DNA from: Streptomyces sp. NBC_00554
GTDB lineage: Bacteria > Actinomycetota > Actinomycetes > Streptomycetales > Streptomycetaceae
Reading direction: 5' to 3'
DNA: 64,000 nucleotides
NCBI RefSeq assembly: GCF_041431135.1
Contig: NZ_CP107799.1
Span: forward strand, 2,294,001 to 2,358,000
Shown: positions 56,562-64,000 of the stretch, one piece after another
Layout of the letters: the number at the start of each line of letters is the position of its first letter
Numbering within the stretch: the first letter of the stretch is position 1
The notes under the pieces: generated by a model
Databases searched by the model: none
Told to the model about the DNA's origin: nothing
Seen by the model: only the letters and a program-made list of their open reading frames with translations
Position numbers and translations under genes: made by a program

Positions 56562-57847
56562 TGGCGGGGGCCTTCGGGTCGGAGGGGGCGGGCGTCCGGG
56601 GATGCGGGCTGCGGGGGCGGCGCGGAGACACCTGACGCCGTGGGGCTCGACGCCGCGGAACCCGGCGCTGACGGGCTGGACTCGACGCCTACAGCCGGCT
56701 CGGCAGCAGAAGCGACAGAGGCGGGCACGCCGGCGCGCGACCCGGCAGAACCCGCCGCCACTGCGCCCGGCACTGACGGGCTGGACGCGGCGCCTGCAGC
56801 GGCGTCAGCAACGGGCACCCTGGTGCGCGACTCGGCGCCGTCGCCAGGCGCGGGCGGGCCCTGTTCGCCCCTGTCGGGCGCAACCGAGCCCTGCACGTCG
56901 ACGCCCGGTGCGGCCAAGTACCGCACATCGACGTCCGGTACCGCCGGACCCCGCGCATCACCGTCCGGCGCACCCGCTTCCCCGCCGCCCGGCAACCGCC
57001 CCACCCCCACCACATGCCACGGCGGCCGTGCGCCAAGGAGCGACCTGAGCAGCACGTCCGAGTGGGACTCGGGTGCGGTGAGGCGGAAGGACCCCGCCGC
57101 GGTCCGTTCCACGGACGTCGAGAGCCCCAGCGCCTCGGGGGGAGGTTCCGCGCCCGCCGGACCCTCGGCCTCGACGACGACGTGCGGGGCCGCCGGACCG
57201 GCCGAAGTGCCCTGTGGCGTACGGAGATCGAGCGCGCCGTCGACGACGGTGTACGTGGCGTCGGGCACCCCCGCCAGCCGCCGCGGGTCGTGGTCGACGA
57301 AGACCACCGCGGCGCCGGCGGCGGTACGTTCCGCGACGGCGCGTTCCAGTTCGGCGCGGGCGGCGGTGTCGAGGCCGGTCCAGGCCTCGTCGAGGACGAG
57401 GAGTTCCGGCTCGGCGAGCAGTGCCTGGGCGACGGCGACCTTCTGGCTGCTGCCCTTGGACAGTTCCGCCATGGGCGTACGGGCGTACGCGGCGGCGCCG
57501 AGGCGTTCCAGCCACTCGTCGGCGGCACGGGCGGCGGCCGGACGCGAGAGGCCGTGGACGGCGCCGAGGTGGGTGAGGTACCCGGACGCGGTGAAGGGGA
57601 GGGCGGCGGGGAAGCGCTCGGGGACGTACGCCGTGCGCGGGCGACCGGTGATCCGGCCCTCGGAGGGCGCGTCGATCCCGGCGAGGAGTCTCAGCAGGGT
57701 GGACTTGCCGGTGCCGTTGGCGCCGTCCACGCGGACCAGGGTGCCGGGGGTCACATCGAGGTCGACGCCGCGCAGGACCCAGGGGCCGCGGAGCCCGTAA
57801 CGTCGGCCGACGCCCTCCAGCCGCAGATCACCATTCGTGGGGGCCAT
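56558..57847 (-). CDS. ABC transporter ATP-binding protein with a long low-complexity C-terminal tail
   Basis: 429 residues from MAPTNGDLRLEGV. ATPase domain (1-210): Walker A DGANGTGKSTLL, signature ELSKGSSQKVAVAQALL (a variant of LSGGQ), Walker B ELLVLDEAWTGLD and H-loop VFVDHD. After about residue 290 the protein is Ala/Pro/Ser/Gly/Val-rich (~140 residues), with SSPSVPG and SSPSAPG type repeats, most likely disordered. The stop overlaps the permease gene. Such tails are unusual in ABC ATPases. Confidence 0.88.
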   Translation of the reverse strand: MAPTNGDLRLEGVGRRYGLRGPWVLRGVDLDVTPGTLVRVDGANGTGKSTLLRLLAGIDAPSEGRITGRPRTAYVPERFPAALPFTASGYLTHLGAVHGLSRPAAARAADEWLERLGAAAYARTPMAELSKGSSQKVAVAQALLAEPELLVLDEAWTGLDTAARAELERAVAERTAAGAAVVFVDHDPRRLAGVPDATYTVVDGALDLRTPQGTSAGPAAPHVVVEAEGPAGAEPPPEALGLSTSVERTAAGSFRLTAPESHSDVLLRSLLGARPPWHVVGVGRLPGGGEAGAPDGDARGPAVPDVDVRYLAAPGVDVQGSVAPDRGEQGPPAPGDGAESRTRVPVADAAAGAASSPSVPGAVAAGSAGSRAGVPASVASAAEPAVGVESSPSAPGSAASSPTASGVSAPPPQPASPDARPLRPEGPRQ

Positions 57848-57909
57848 CCTCGCGTGGGCGTACGGGCGCCCGCAGAAGAACCGATCTTCCGCCTGGCAGA
57901 CTGGAGGGC

Positions 57910-58659
57910 GTGAGCAGCGACCCGACCGCAGTCGACCCGACCTCCAACGGCGATGGCCCCTTCCGTTCCGAGCGCACCGCGCGCGACGAGGCACCGCAGT
58001 ACGTGCTGCCCCTGGTCGTGCGCATCGAGAAGGCCGATCCCCCGGCCCGTACCGACGCGCTGGAGAGCGCGGCCCGCGCCGTGCTGACCATCCTCAGCGA
58101 CGAGCGGTCGCTCGGGGACGGCGAGAGCGCCGGCGAGTGGGCGCAGGCCATCCATGACTGGCAGGACGCCAGGATCCGCAAGGTCGTGCGGCGGGCGCGC
58201 GGCGCCGAGTGGCGGCGGGCCGAGGCGCTGCCGGGGATCACGGTGACCGGGAAGTCCGCCGAGGTGCGTGTCTTCCCGCCGGTCCCGCTGGACGGCTGGC
58301 CCAAGGAACTCGCCAAGCTCCAGGTCTCCGGCACCGACCTCGAAGACCCCGAGCCGCCGATGGACGCCGACCTGGCGGCCCCGGTGCTGTGGCTCAACCC
58401 GGACCTCGACATGTCGGCGGGCAAGACGATGGCGCAGGCGGGGCACGGCGCCCAACTCGCCTGGTGGGAACTGTCGGACGAGGAGCGGGCGGCCTGGCGC
58501 GACGCCGGCTTCCCGCTCGCCGTCCGTACCGCGGACCCGGCCCGCTGGCGTGAACTCACCACCTCCGGGCTCCCGTTGGTCCGCGACGCGGGCTTCACGG
58601 AGATCGCGCCGGGGTCGTACACGGTGGTCGCGGACCATCCGGCGCTGCGCCACGACTGA
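57910..58659 (+). CDS. Pth2-like peptidyl-tRNA hydrolase domain protein
   Basis: 249 residues from GTG at 57910 (GGAGG upstream). The C-terminal ~120 residues have the PTH2 fold: APVLWLNPDLDMSAGKTMAQAGHGAQLAWW and FPLAVRTADPARWREL with the closing TVVADHP. The N-terminal half (QYVLPLVVRIEK, ARAVLTIL, IHDWQDARIRKVVRRAR) is an extra domain found in actinobacterial members. Activity on peptidyl-tRNA is not certain. Divergent from the ABC ATPase gene. Confidence 0.8.
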   Translation: MSSDPTAVDPTSNGDGPFRSERTARDEAPQYVLPLVVRIEKADPPARTDALESAARAVLTILSDERSLGDGESAGEWAQAIHDWQDARIRKVVRRARGAEWRRAEALPGITVTGKSAEVRVFPPVPLDGWPKELAKLQVSGTDLEDPEPPMDADLAAPVLWLNPDLDMSAGKTMAQAGHGAQLAWWELSDEERAAWRDAGFPLAVRTADPARWRELTTSGLPLVRDAGFTEIAPGSYTVVADHPALRHD

Positions 58660-58735
58660 CCGCCCCGGCACCGGACGCCTGTTGCCACACCGCGGCTACG
58701 CTTGCGGCACGTTCACGACGTATGCGGAGGTCACC

Positions 58736-59380
58736 ATGGCCGGGACCCGGCTGGACGGCAGGGTCGAACGCGGCAACCGGACGCGGCAGTTGGTGCTCCG
58801 CCGTACCGTCGACATCGCCTCGGTCGAGGGACTCGACGCGCTGTCCGTCGGCCGGCTGGCCACCGAGCTCGAACTCAGCAAGAGCGGGGTCTTCGCGCTC
58901 TTCGGTTCCAAGCAGGAGCTCCAGCTCGCGACCGTACGGGAGGCGGCGCGCATCTACATGGAGCGGATCGTCCGGCCCGCGGCCGAGACCCCGGCCGGGA
59001 TCGACCGGCTCTGGCGGCTGTGCACGCTCTGGCTCGACTACTCCCAGGGCCGGGTCTTCCCCGGCGGCTGCTTCTTCTACGAGGTCGTCGCCGAGTTCGA
59101 CGCCCGTTCCGGCCCCGTGCACGACGCGGTCGTACGCGCCCAGCGGGACTGGACGGAACACGTGGAGGCCACCATCGCGGAGGCCCGCGAACTCGGCGAC
59201 CTCCACCCCGGCACGGACGCTCCCCAACTCGCCTTCGAACTCGTCGCGTTGATGGAGACGGCCAACGTCGTCTCCGTCCTGCACGACGAGACGACCGCCT
59301 ACCGAAGGGCCCGCGTCGCCATCGCCTCCCGGCTACGCATCGCGGCGACGGATCCGTCCCGGGTTCCCGAAGTTCCCTGA
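58736..59380 (+). CDS. TetR-family transcriptional regulator
   Basis: 214 residues from ATG at 58736 with GGAGG five bases upstream. N-terminal HTH about 20-65 (LVLRRTVDIASVEGLDALSVGRLATELELSKSGVFALFGSKQELQ), then a helical ligand-binding domain. It could control the isomerase-like operon that follows 117 bp downstream or an unlinked target. The ligand is unknown. Confidence 0.92.
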   Translation: MAGTRLDGRVERGNRTRQLVLRRTVDIASVEGLDALSVGRLATELELSKSGVFALFGSKQELQLATVREAARIYMERIVRPAAETPAGIDRLWRLCTLWLDYSQGRVFPGGCFFYEVVAEFDARSGPVHDAVVRAQRDWTEHVEATIAEARELGDLHPGTDAPQLAFELVALMETANVVSVLHDETTAYRRARVAIASRLRIAATDPSRVPEVP

Positions 59381-59497
59381 GGTCGACCGAAGTTCCTTGA
59401 GGGCCGCCTGAAGTCCCTTGATCCGGAGGGCAATTGCCCTTCATGCAAGTTCACCAAACAAGTAGCACGACCGTTCGCTTAGTTTTATGCTCGGACC

Positions 59498-59908
59498 ATG
59501 CGACGCCAAACGATCCTTCGCTCGCCCTGGCAACCCGGTCCTGCCGCCGACGCCCATCACGGACCCGCGCTGGTGAGCTTCACCGACTTCACCTCCGACA
59601 CCTTCCGGCGGTCGTGGTCCGTCGCCGTCGACGGACTCCGGCTCCGCCGGACCTGGCCCGAGACCCCGGGCGCGATCGGCATGTGGCTGTGGGCCGATCC
59701 ACTGCGGCGGCGCTCGGGCTCCGTGGCCGTCTGGACCGACGAGGCACGGCTCAAGGAGTTCGTCGGCCGGCCCGACCACATACGGATCGTGCGCGCGTAC
59801 CGCGGCCATGGGGTGCTGCGGTCGACGGACTGGGAGACCGCCGGTTTCGACGCGGCGGACACATGGGCGCACGCGCACCACCTGATCACCGGAGGACACA
59901 CCGCATGA
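59498..59908 (+). CDS. small conserved protein, dimeric alpha/beta-barrel-like
   Basis: 136 residues. FTDFTSDTFRRSWSVAVDGLRL, GAIGMWLWADPLRRRSGSVAVWTDEARLKEFV and HIRIVRAYRGHGVLRSTDW suggest a small ABM/DUF3291-like fold. The stop overlaps the next start by ATGA, so it is translationally coupled to the isomerase-like gene. The function is not recognised. Confidence 0.7.
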   Translation: MRRQTILRSPWQPGPAADAHHGPALVSFTDFTSDTFRRSWSVAVDGLRLRRTWPETPGAIGMWLWADPLRRRSGSVAVWTDEARLKEFVGRPDHIRIVRAYRGHGVLRSTDWETAGFDAADTWAHAHHLITGGHTA

Positions 59909-60564
59909 CATCGCCAGCACCGGACATCGTCGCCCTCGACCGGATCGCCGTACAGGAGTCGCTCAGGGTCGTGGAGCTGGCGCAGGAGGCGGACTGGGAA
60001 CGGGACACACCCTGTACGGGGTGGACCCTGCGGCGGCTGGTGGCACACATGGCCGCACAGCACTACGGGTTCGCGGCGGCCGCGCAAGGAGCGGGGAGCG
60101 AGGCGACGTACTGGCGGGAGCCGGAGGACATGAGCGAGCCGGGGCAGACGTACCGGGTAGCGGCCACGGTGGTGCTCACCGCCTTCGCCGAACCGGCAGT
60201 CGCTGAGCGGGAGTTCGTACTGCCGGAGCTCGGGGGCGCCTTTCCCGGACGGATGGCCGTCGGCTTCCACTTCATCGACTACGTGGTGCACGCGTGGGAC
60301 GTGGCCGCCACGCTCGGCGTCGGGCTCGACCTCCCGGGGCACGTCCTGGAGGCGGCGCTAGCCGTCGCGCGGCTGGTACCGAGGGATCCGGCGGGCCGGG
60401 GTCCGGGATTCGCCTTCGCTCCGATCCTCGACGTACCGGCCGGGGCGGGCCCCCTGGACGAGGCGTTGCGCCTGCTGGGGCGCGCCCCGGAGAAGTGGCC
60501 GCTGACGAGGGCGGACCGGCCGGAGCCGAACATCCAATCGCAAAGAGGTTTGAGTGGAGGCTGA
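59905..60564 (+). CDS. mycothiol-dependent maleylpyruvate isomerase-like (TIGR03086) protein
   Basis: 219 residues from the ATG at 59905 (ATGA overlap with the previous gene). DinB/MDMPI fold: DTPCTGWTLRRLVAHMAAQHYG supplies the first metal His, and FHFIDYVVHAWDVAATLG carries the second His pair. TIGR03086-type proteins bind zinc and use mycothiol in isomerisation or transfer reactions. The substrate is unknown. Confidence 0.88.
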   Translation: MTSPAPDIVALDRIAVQESLRVVELAQEADWERDTPCTGWTLRRLVAHMAAQHYGFAAAAQGAGSEATYWREPEDMSEPGQTYRVAATVVLTAFAEPAVAEREFVLPELGGAFPGRMAVGFHFIDYVVHAWDVAATLGVGLDLPGHVLEAALAVARLVPRDPAGRGPGFAFAPILDVPAGAGPLDEALRLLGRAPEKWPLTRADRPEPNIQSQRGLSGG

Positions 60565-60648
60565 ACAACACATCCGTCCCGCACGTACCTCCTGACGCTG
60601 GCCAAGTACAAACACCCAACGACCAGTTGGTTTCCCGGGAGGCTCATT

Positions 60649-61437
60649 GTGCGGCGTATCAACGGTACCGCCCTCGTCATGGCGGCACTCGTCGCCACAG
60701 TCGGAGCGCTCGCGTTCCCCGTGTGGTCCTACGCGGACCGCTCAGGCACCGGGCAGGCGAACGTGGCGGCAGGCACCGTGAACACCCGCTGGGGTCCGCT
60801 GACCGCCCAGGACCGCGATCTGATCGTCCGCGTTCGGCTGGCCGGTCTGTGGGAGCTGCCGGCGGGACAGCAGGCGCTCGAACGCGCGCCCTCCGAGGCG
60901 ATAAAGGAGGTCGCCGACCACCTCATCGTCGGCCACACCGACCTCGACAAGCGGGTGCGGATCGTCGCGGCCCAGCTCGGCGTCGCACTGCCGAACCAGC
61001 CGAACGAGCTGCAGACCGGCTGGCTCAAGGAGATGACCGCGGCGACCGGCGCGGACTACGAGTACAAGTTCGTGAACCTGTTGCGGGCCGCGCACGGAAG
61101 CATCTTCCCTGCCATCGGCGCCGTCCGGAACACCACGCGGAACACCCTGGTGCGCCAGCTGGCCTCGGACGCCAACCAGACCGTGCTCGACCACATCACG
61201 ATGCTGGAGAAGACCGGGAAGGTCGACTTCGACGCCATCGCCAACGCCGCGGTGGCCACCTCCACGGCCAGCCCGACCGGCCCCGCGGCACCCGTGCCCG
61301 GCCAGGTGGCACCCTCGGCGCCTGCCGCTCAGGCGACCGGCGACGTCTCGACCTCGTCCTCGCCCTCGCCCGGCGCGCCTGGCACGGTCAACACCGCCCG
61401 TCCGGACCCGGTGGACTCGGACGGCGTGCTGGGATAA
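60649..61437 (+). CDS. secreted DUF4142-family protein (copy 1)
   Basis: 262 residues from GTG at 60649, with GGGAGG six bases before. A signal/anchor helix (GTALVMAALVATVGALAFPVW) is followed by the DUF4142 helical bundle: RLAGLWELPAGQQALERAPS, VADHLIVGHTDLDKRVR, FVNLLRAAHGSIF and TVLDHITMLEKTGKVDF. The C-terminal ~55 residues are Pro/Ser/Thr-rich. DUF4142 proteins have a ferritin-like four-helix character. The gene at 63183 is a close paralogue, with the DUF692 gene between. Confidence 0.88.
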   Translation: MRRINGTALVMAALVATVGALAFPVWSYADRSGTGQANVAAGTVNTRWGPLTAQDRDLIVRVRLAGLWELPAGQQALERAPSEAIKEVADHLIVGHTDLDKRVRIVAAQLGVALPNQPNELQTGWLKEMTAATGADYEYKFVNLLRAAHGSIFPAIGAVRNTTRNTLVRQLASDANQTVLDHITMLEKTGKVDFDAIANAAVATSTASPTGPAAPVPGQVAPSAPAAQATGDVSTSSSPSPGAPGTVNTARPDPVDSDGVLG

Positions 61438-61622
61438 CCGGCCCCCCAGGGCCCGCCCGCGCCCCGGATCCGAACCTCAAATGTTGCTCTGAAGGTGATG
61501 AGTACGAGGTTCGGACCCGGACGTCGGGGCCATACCTCCGTCACGCCGGAACATCGGTCCGTCAAAGGAGACGACACAGCCGATCCAGGTGAAGCCGTGC
61601 AGGTGGGGTGAAGGAGGGCACG

Positions 61623-62933
61623 ATGGAGCGACTGGGGACGGGCATCGGGTGGCGACCGGAGATCGCGGACGCCGTGGAGCGCATGCCGGGCATCGACTGG
61701 GTCGAGGCCGTGGCCGAGAACCTCTGCCCCGGCCATCTCCCCGAGTCGCTGCTGCGCCTGCGTGAACGCGGCGTCACGGTGATCCCGCACGGCGTCTCCC
61801 TCGGCCTGGGCGGCGCGGACCGGCCCGACGAGGCACGCCTCACGGCCCTGGCCGAGCGGGCCGAGGCGCTGGGCTCGCCGCTCGTCACGGAGCACATCGC
61901 GTTCGTACGGGCGGGCGGGCCGTTGACCGCCTCGCCGCTCCTCGAGGCGGGGCACCTGCTGCCGGTCCCGCGCACCCGGGACGCGCTGGACGTCCTGTGC
62001 GAGAACATCCGTATCGCGCAGGACGCGCTGCCCGTTCCCCTCGCGGTGGAGAACATCGCCGCGCTGATCTCCTGGCCCGGCGAGGAGATGTCGGAGGGCC
62101 AGTTCCTCTACGACCTGGTCGACCGCACGGGCGTACGCCTCCTCATAGACGTCGCCAACCTCCACACCAACCACGTCAACCGGGGCGAGGACCCGGCCAA
62201 GGCCCTCGACGAGCTCCCCGTCGAAGCCATCGCCTACGTCCATGTCGCCGGCGGCTTCGAACGGGACGGCGTCTGGCACGACAGCCACGCCCACCCCGTC
62301 CCGCAGCCGGTCCTCGACATCCTGTCCGACCTCGCATCCCGGGTGACCCCGCCGGGTGTCCTCCTGGAACGGGACGAGAACTTCCCCGAGCCCGGGGAGC
62401 TGGAGCAGGAGTTGGGGGCGATCCGGGGAACGCTGGAGCGGGCGGGGGCGCAGGCCCCGAAGAGCGCGCTCCCGGAGCCGGTCACCCCTCGCGAAACCGA
62501 CACCGACGCCGACACCGACCCCGCCCGCCAGCGCCTGGCCCTCGCGCAGACCGCGCTGCTCTCCGCCCTTGTCGGGGGAACCCCCGTGCCCGAGGGGTTC
62601 GACCGGGTACGGCTCGGGGTGCAGGCACGGGCGCTGGCCGCCAAGCGGGCGGATGTCGTGGCGAAGGTCGCTGAGGATTTGCCGCAGATCCTGGCGGAGG
62701 GGTACCGGCCGGCGTTCCTCGCGTACGCGCAGGGACATCCGATGACCGGCGGATACCGGCGCGACGCCCTGGACTTCGCCGAGCACCTGCTCCTCGCGGG
62801 CCGCCCCGAGGACGCCGAGACACGACGGCGGCTGCGTCACTGGTGGCTGGAGCGCTCGGGCCCGGCCCCGCTGTCGGGACACCCCGCGGCCCGCCTCGCC
62901 CGCGCCACCCGCCGGGTGCTGCTGCGCCGCTGA
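61623..62933 (+). CDS. DUF692 (MNIO-type multinuclear non-heme iron enzyme) with fused C-terminal domain
   Basis: 436 residues from ATG at 61623 (AGGAGGG upstream). The TIM barrel (1-275) has every expected ligand block of DUF692 enzymes: [58 protein letters not shown] and [10 protein letters not shown]. MbnB and related MNIOs oxidise Cys, Asp or Asn residues in ribosomal peptides, usually with a partner protein. Here the last ~135 residues (from about 300; [36 protein letters not shown]) form a second helical domain. I recall an SCO6045-like C-terminal domain of this type, not verified. No precursor peptide is convincing nearby. Confidence 0.88.
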   Translation: MERLGTGIGWRPEIADAVERMPGIDWVEAVAENLCPGHLPESLLRLRERGVTVIPHGVSLGLGGADRPDEARLTALAERAEALGSPLVTEHIAFVRAGGPLTASPLLEAGHLLPVPRTRDALDVLCENIRIAQDALPVPLAVENIAALISWPGEEMSEGQFLYDLVDRTGVRLLIDVANLHTNHVNRGEDPAKALDELPVEAIAYVHVAGGFERDGVWHDSHAHPVPQPVLDILSDLASRVTPPGVLLERDENFPEPGELEQELGAIRGTLERAGAQAPKSALPEPVTPRETDTDADTDPARQRLALAQTALLSALVGGTPVPEGFDRVRLGVQARALAAKRADVVAKVAEDLPQILAEGYRPAFLAYAQGHPMTGGYRRDALDFAEHLLLAGRPEDAETRRRLRHWWLERSGPAPLSGHPAARLARATRRVLLRR

Positions 62934-63182
62934 GTACGCGCACGGCGGTCCCGCACCGCCGCGGAGTGTGCGCGGGTTAACACGTCCTTCTGTGAAGGGG
63001 ATGTGCGCGCCCTGTTTCCACGCCTTTGAGACGGTCTGCCGTGCGCCCGAACCACCACATCCCGCGCGTTCCACCTACCCATCAACCCTGTTTTCCCGTG
63101 CGGCAGTTGGCACAGCACCCGCAGTAGCATGCCAATCCGCACGCGGAACGCACTCATGTGCGGTGCCGCAACAGGAGGCACC

Positions 63183-63950
63183 ATGCGATCCATCAACCGC
63201 ACCGGATTGGTCAGTGGAACAGGGCTCATCGTCACGGGCCTCACGGCCACCCTGGTCGCCCTGGCCATCCCGATCTGGTCGTACGAGGACCGCTCCGGAA
63301 CCGGCCTGGACACCTTGAACGCTCAGACCGTGTCGACGCAGTTCGGCCCGCTCTCGGCGCTGGACCGGGAGTTCATCACCAAGGTCCGGCTGGCCGGGCT
63401 CTGGGAGCTGCCCGCGGGCCAGCAGGCCCAGGAACGCGGCACCACGGAGGCCGTACGGACCGCCGGCGCGCACCTCATCGAGGGCCACACGTTCCTGGAC
63501 GCCCGGGTCCGCAACGTCGCCGCGCGGCTCGGCCTTGAGCTGCCCAACCAGGCCAGCGAGCAGCAGCGCGGGTGGCTGACCACGCTCAGCGCGGCGCAGG
63601 GCGTGGACTACGACCGCGAGTTCGCGAACATCCTCCGCAAGGCCCACGGCAAGGTCTTCTCCCTCGTCGCCCAGGTCCGCGCGAACACCCGCAACTCCCT
63701 CGTACGCGACCTCGCCGACGACGCGAACAGCACCGTGCTCGACCACATCAAGGTCCTCGAGGCCACCGGATACGTCGACTTCGACGCCCTCGCCGAGGAC
63801 GCGGCCGGCGCCGCCCCGCCCCCGATCACCAACTCCCCCGCTCTGCCCGGGCCCACCCAGTCCCCGGACTCGCCGATTCCGGTGACCCCGTCCCCGGGCT
63901 TCACCCTTCCCCCGGCCGCCTCACGCGCCAACTCGCCCTCGGCCCCCTAG
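63183..63950 (+). CDS. secreted DUF4142-family protein (copy 2)
   Basis: 255 residues from ATG at 63183 with AGGAGG upstream. It has the same architecture as copy 1: anchor helix (GTGLIVTGLTATLVALAIPIWSY), EDRSGTG, RLAGLWELPAGQQAQERG, HLIEGHTFLDARVR, FANILRKAHGKVF and TVLDHIKVLEATGYVDFDAL, then a Pro/Ser-rich tail. The paralogues flank the DUF692 gene on the same strand, which suggests a shared role. The function is unknown. Confidence 0.88.
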   Translation: MRSINRTGLVSGTGLIVTGLTATLVALAIPIWSYEDRSGTGLDTLNAQTVSTQFGPLSALDREFITKVRLAGLWELPAGQQAQERGTTEAVRTAGAHLIEGHTFLDARVRNVAARLGLELPNQASEQQRGWLTTLSAAQGVDYDREFANILRKAHGKVFSLVAQVRANTRNSLVRDLADDANSTVLDHIKVLEATGYVDFDALAEDAAGAAPPPITNSPALPGPTQSPDSPIPVTPSPGFTLPPAASRANSPSAP

Positions 63951-64000
63951 CCGCATGGGCGGGAAGCGGAACATCACATACCGCCAACGCTCCGTCCATC

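Noticed and set aside
61498..61611. 37-residue frame just before the DUF692 gene as a possible MNIO precursor peptide
   Set aside because: Third-position GC is near 60 percent, far below real genes here. There is no ribosome site at good spacing, and the frame has no Cys or obvious core.
63001..63130. Cys-containing frame (MCAPCFHAFETVC) between the DUF692 and DUF4142 genes
   Set aside because: The AAGGGG abuts the ATG with no spacer, codon bias is poor and the frame runs into the DUF4142 gene. More likely promoter DNA.

Overview
The window is typical Streptomyces chromosome. It has very high GC, strong GC bias at third codon positions, many GTG and a few TTG starts, and Streptomyces marker genes: geosmin synthase, a subtilisin-inhibitor protein, a conservon with its P450s, Tat-exported enzymes and a SpoIIE-type phosphatase. 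From memory, and unchecked, the order geosmin synthase, conservon, murC/msrB, DUF692 gene resembles the S. coelicolor core region around SCO6073 to SCO6045. I see no rRNA, tRNA, CRISPR array, insertion sequence or prophage.

Layout. 0-2.5 kb: two convergent M14 carboxypeptidase paralogues flank a subtilisin inhibitor that overlaps the second carboxypeptidase by ATGA. That carboxypeptidase carries a TTA codon. 2.7-11.4 kb: FHA protein, treZ, an APH-fold protein without the catalytic Asp, an M24 peptidase, a LysE exporter divergent from a metallophosphoesterase across a cluster of CCATTAG half-sites, a PDZ protein, and a LysR regulator divergent from an amidotransferase-like protein. 11.4-18.3 kb: geosmin synthase, a Tat-exported endonuclease/phosphatase-fold protein, a MerR-LLM oxidoreductase operon behind a 20-bp palindrome, and a DUF89 gene coupled to a zinc-ribbon membrane protein. 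18.4-24.2 kb: an exported subtilase, a lytic polysaccharide monooxygenase, a secreted protein and a DUF6230/DUF6114 pair. Two leaders here contain tandem repeats, and a 107-bp inverted-repeat element ends the last pair.

24.3-30.9 kb: a conservon (cvnA-B-C-D plus a CYP157-type P450 without ExxR), a convergent CYP154-type P450 with a TTA codon, and a divergent AraC regulator. Three 32-bp repeats lie between cvnA and the AraC gene. 30.9-43.6 kb: a PucR-type regulator with an internal 12-residue repeat array, an esterase, a SAM methyltransferase, a YhgE/Pip-like membrane protein, a PAS-GAF-SpoIIE-ATPase phosphatase, an LPG-synthase-like membrane protein, a sugar-binding lipoprotein behind 11-bp repeats, a frameshifted PL3 pectate lyase and an MHYT sensor. 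43.8-54.7 kb: msrB, murC, a RibD-like reductase divergent from zapE, carbonic anhydrase coupled to a SulP transporter, a slipin, a PhoX-like phosphatase, a decayed threonyl-tRNA synthetase C-terminus and ppk2. 54.8-64 kb: polysaccharide deacetylase lipoprotein, an ABC pair, a Pth2-like protein, a TetR regulator, a mycothiol-dependent-isomerase-like operon, and a DUF692 (MNIO) protein with a fused C-terminal domain between two secreted DUF4142 paralogues.

Most genes are housekeeping or conserved accessory genes. The parts most worth following up are the DUF4142-MNIO-DUF4142 group, the conservon/P450 block with its repeats, the TTA/ATGA arrangement at the protease-inhibitor locus, and the unusually frequent short tandem repeats in leaders and coding regions.
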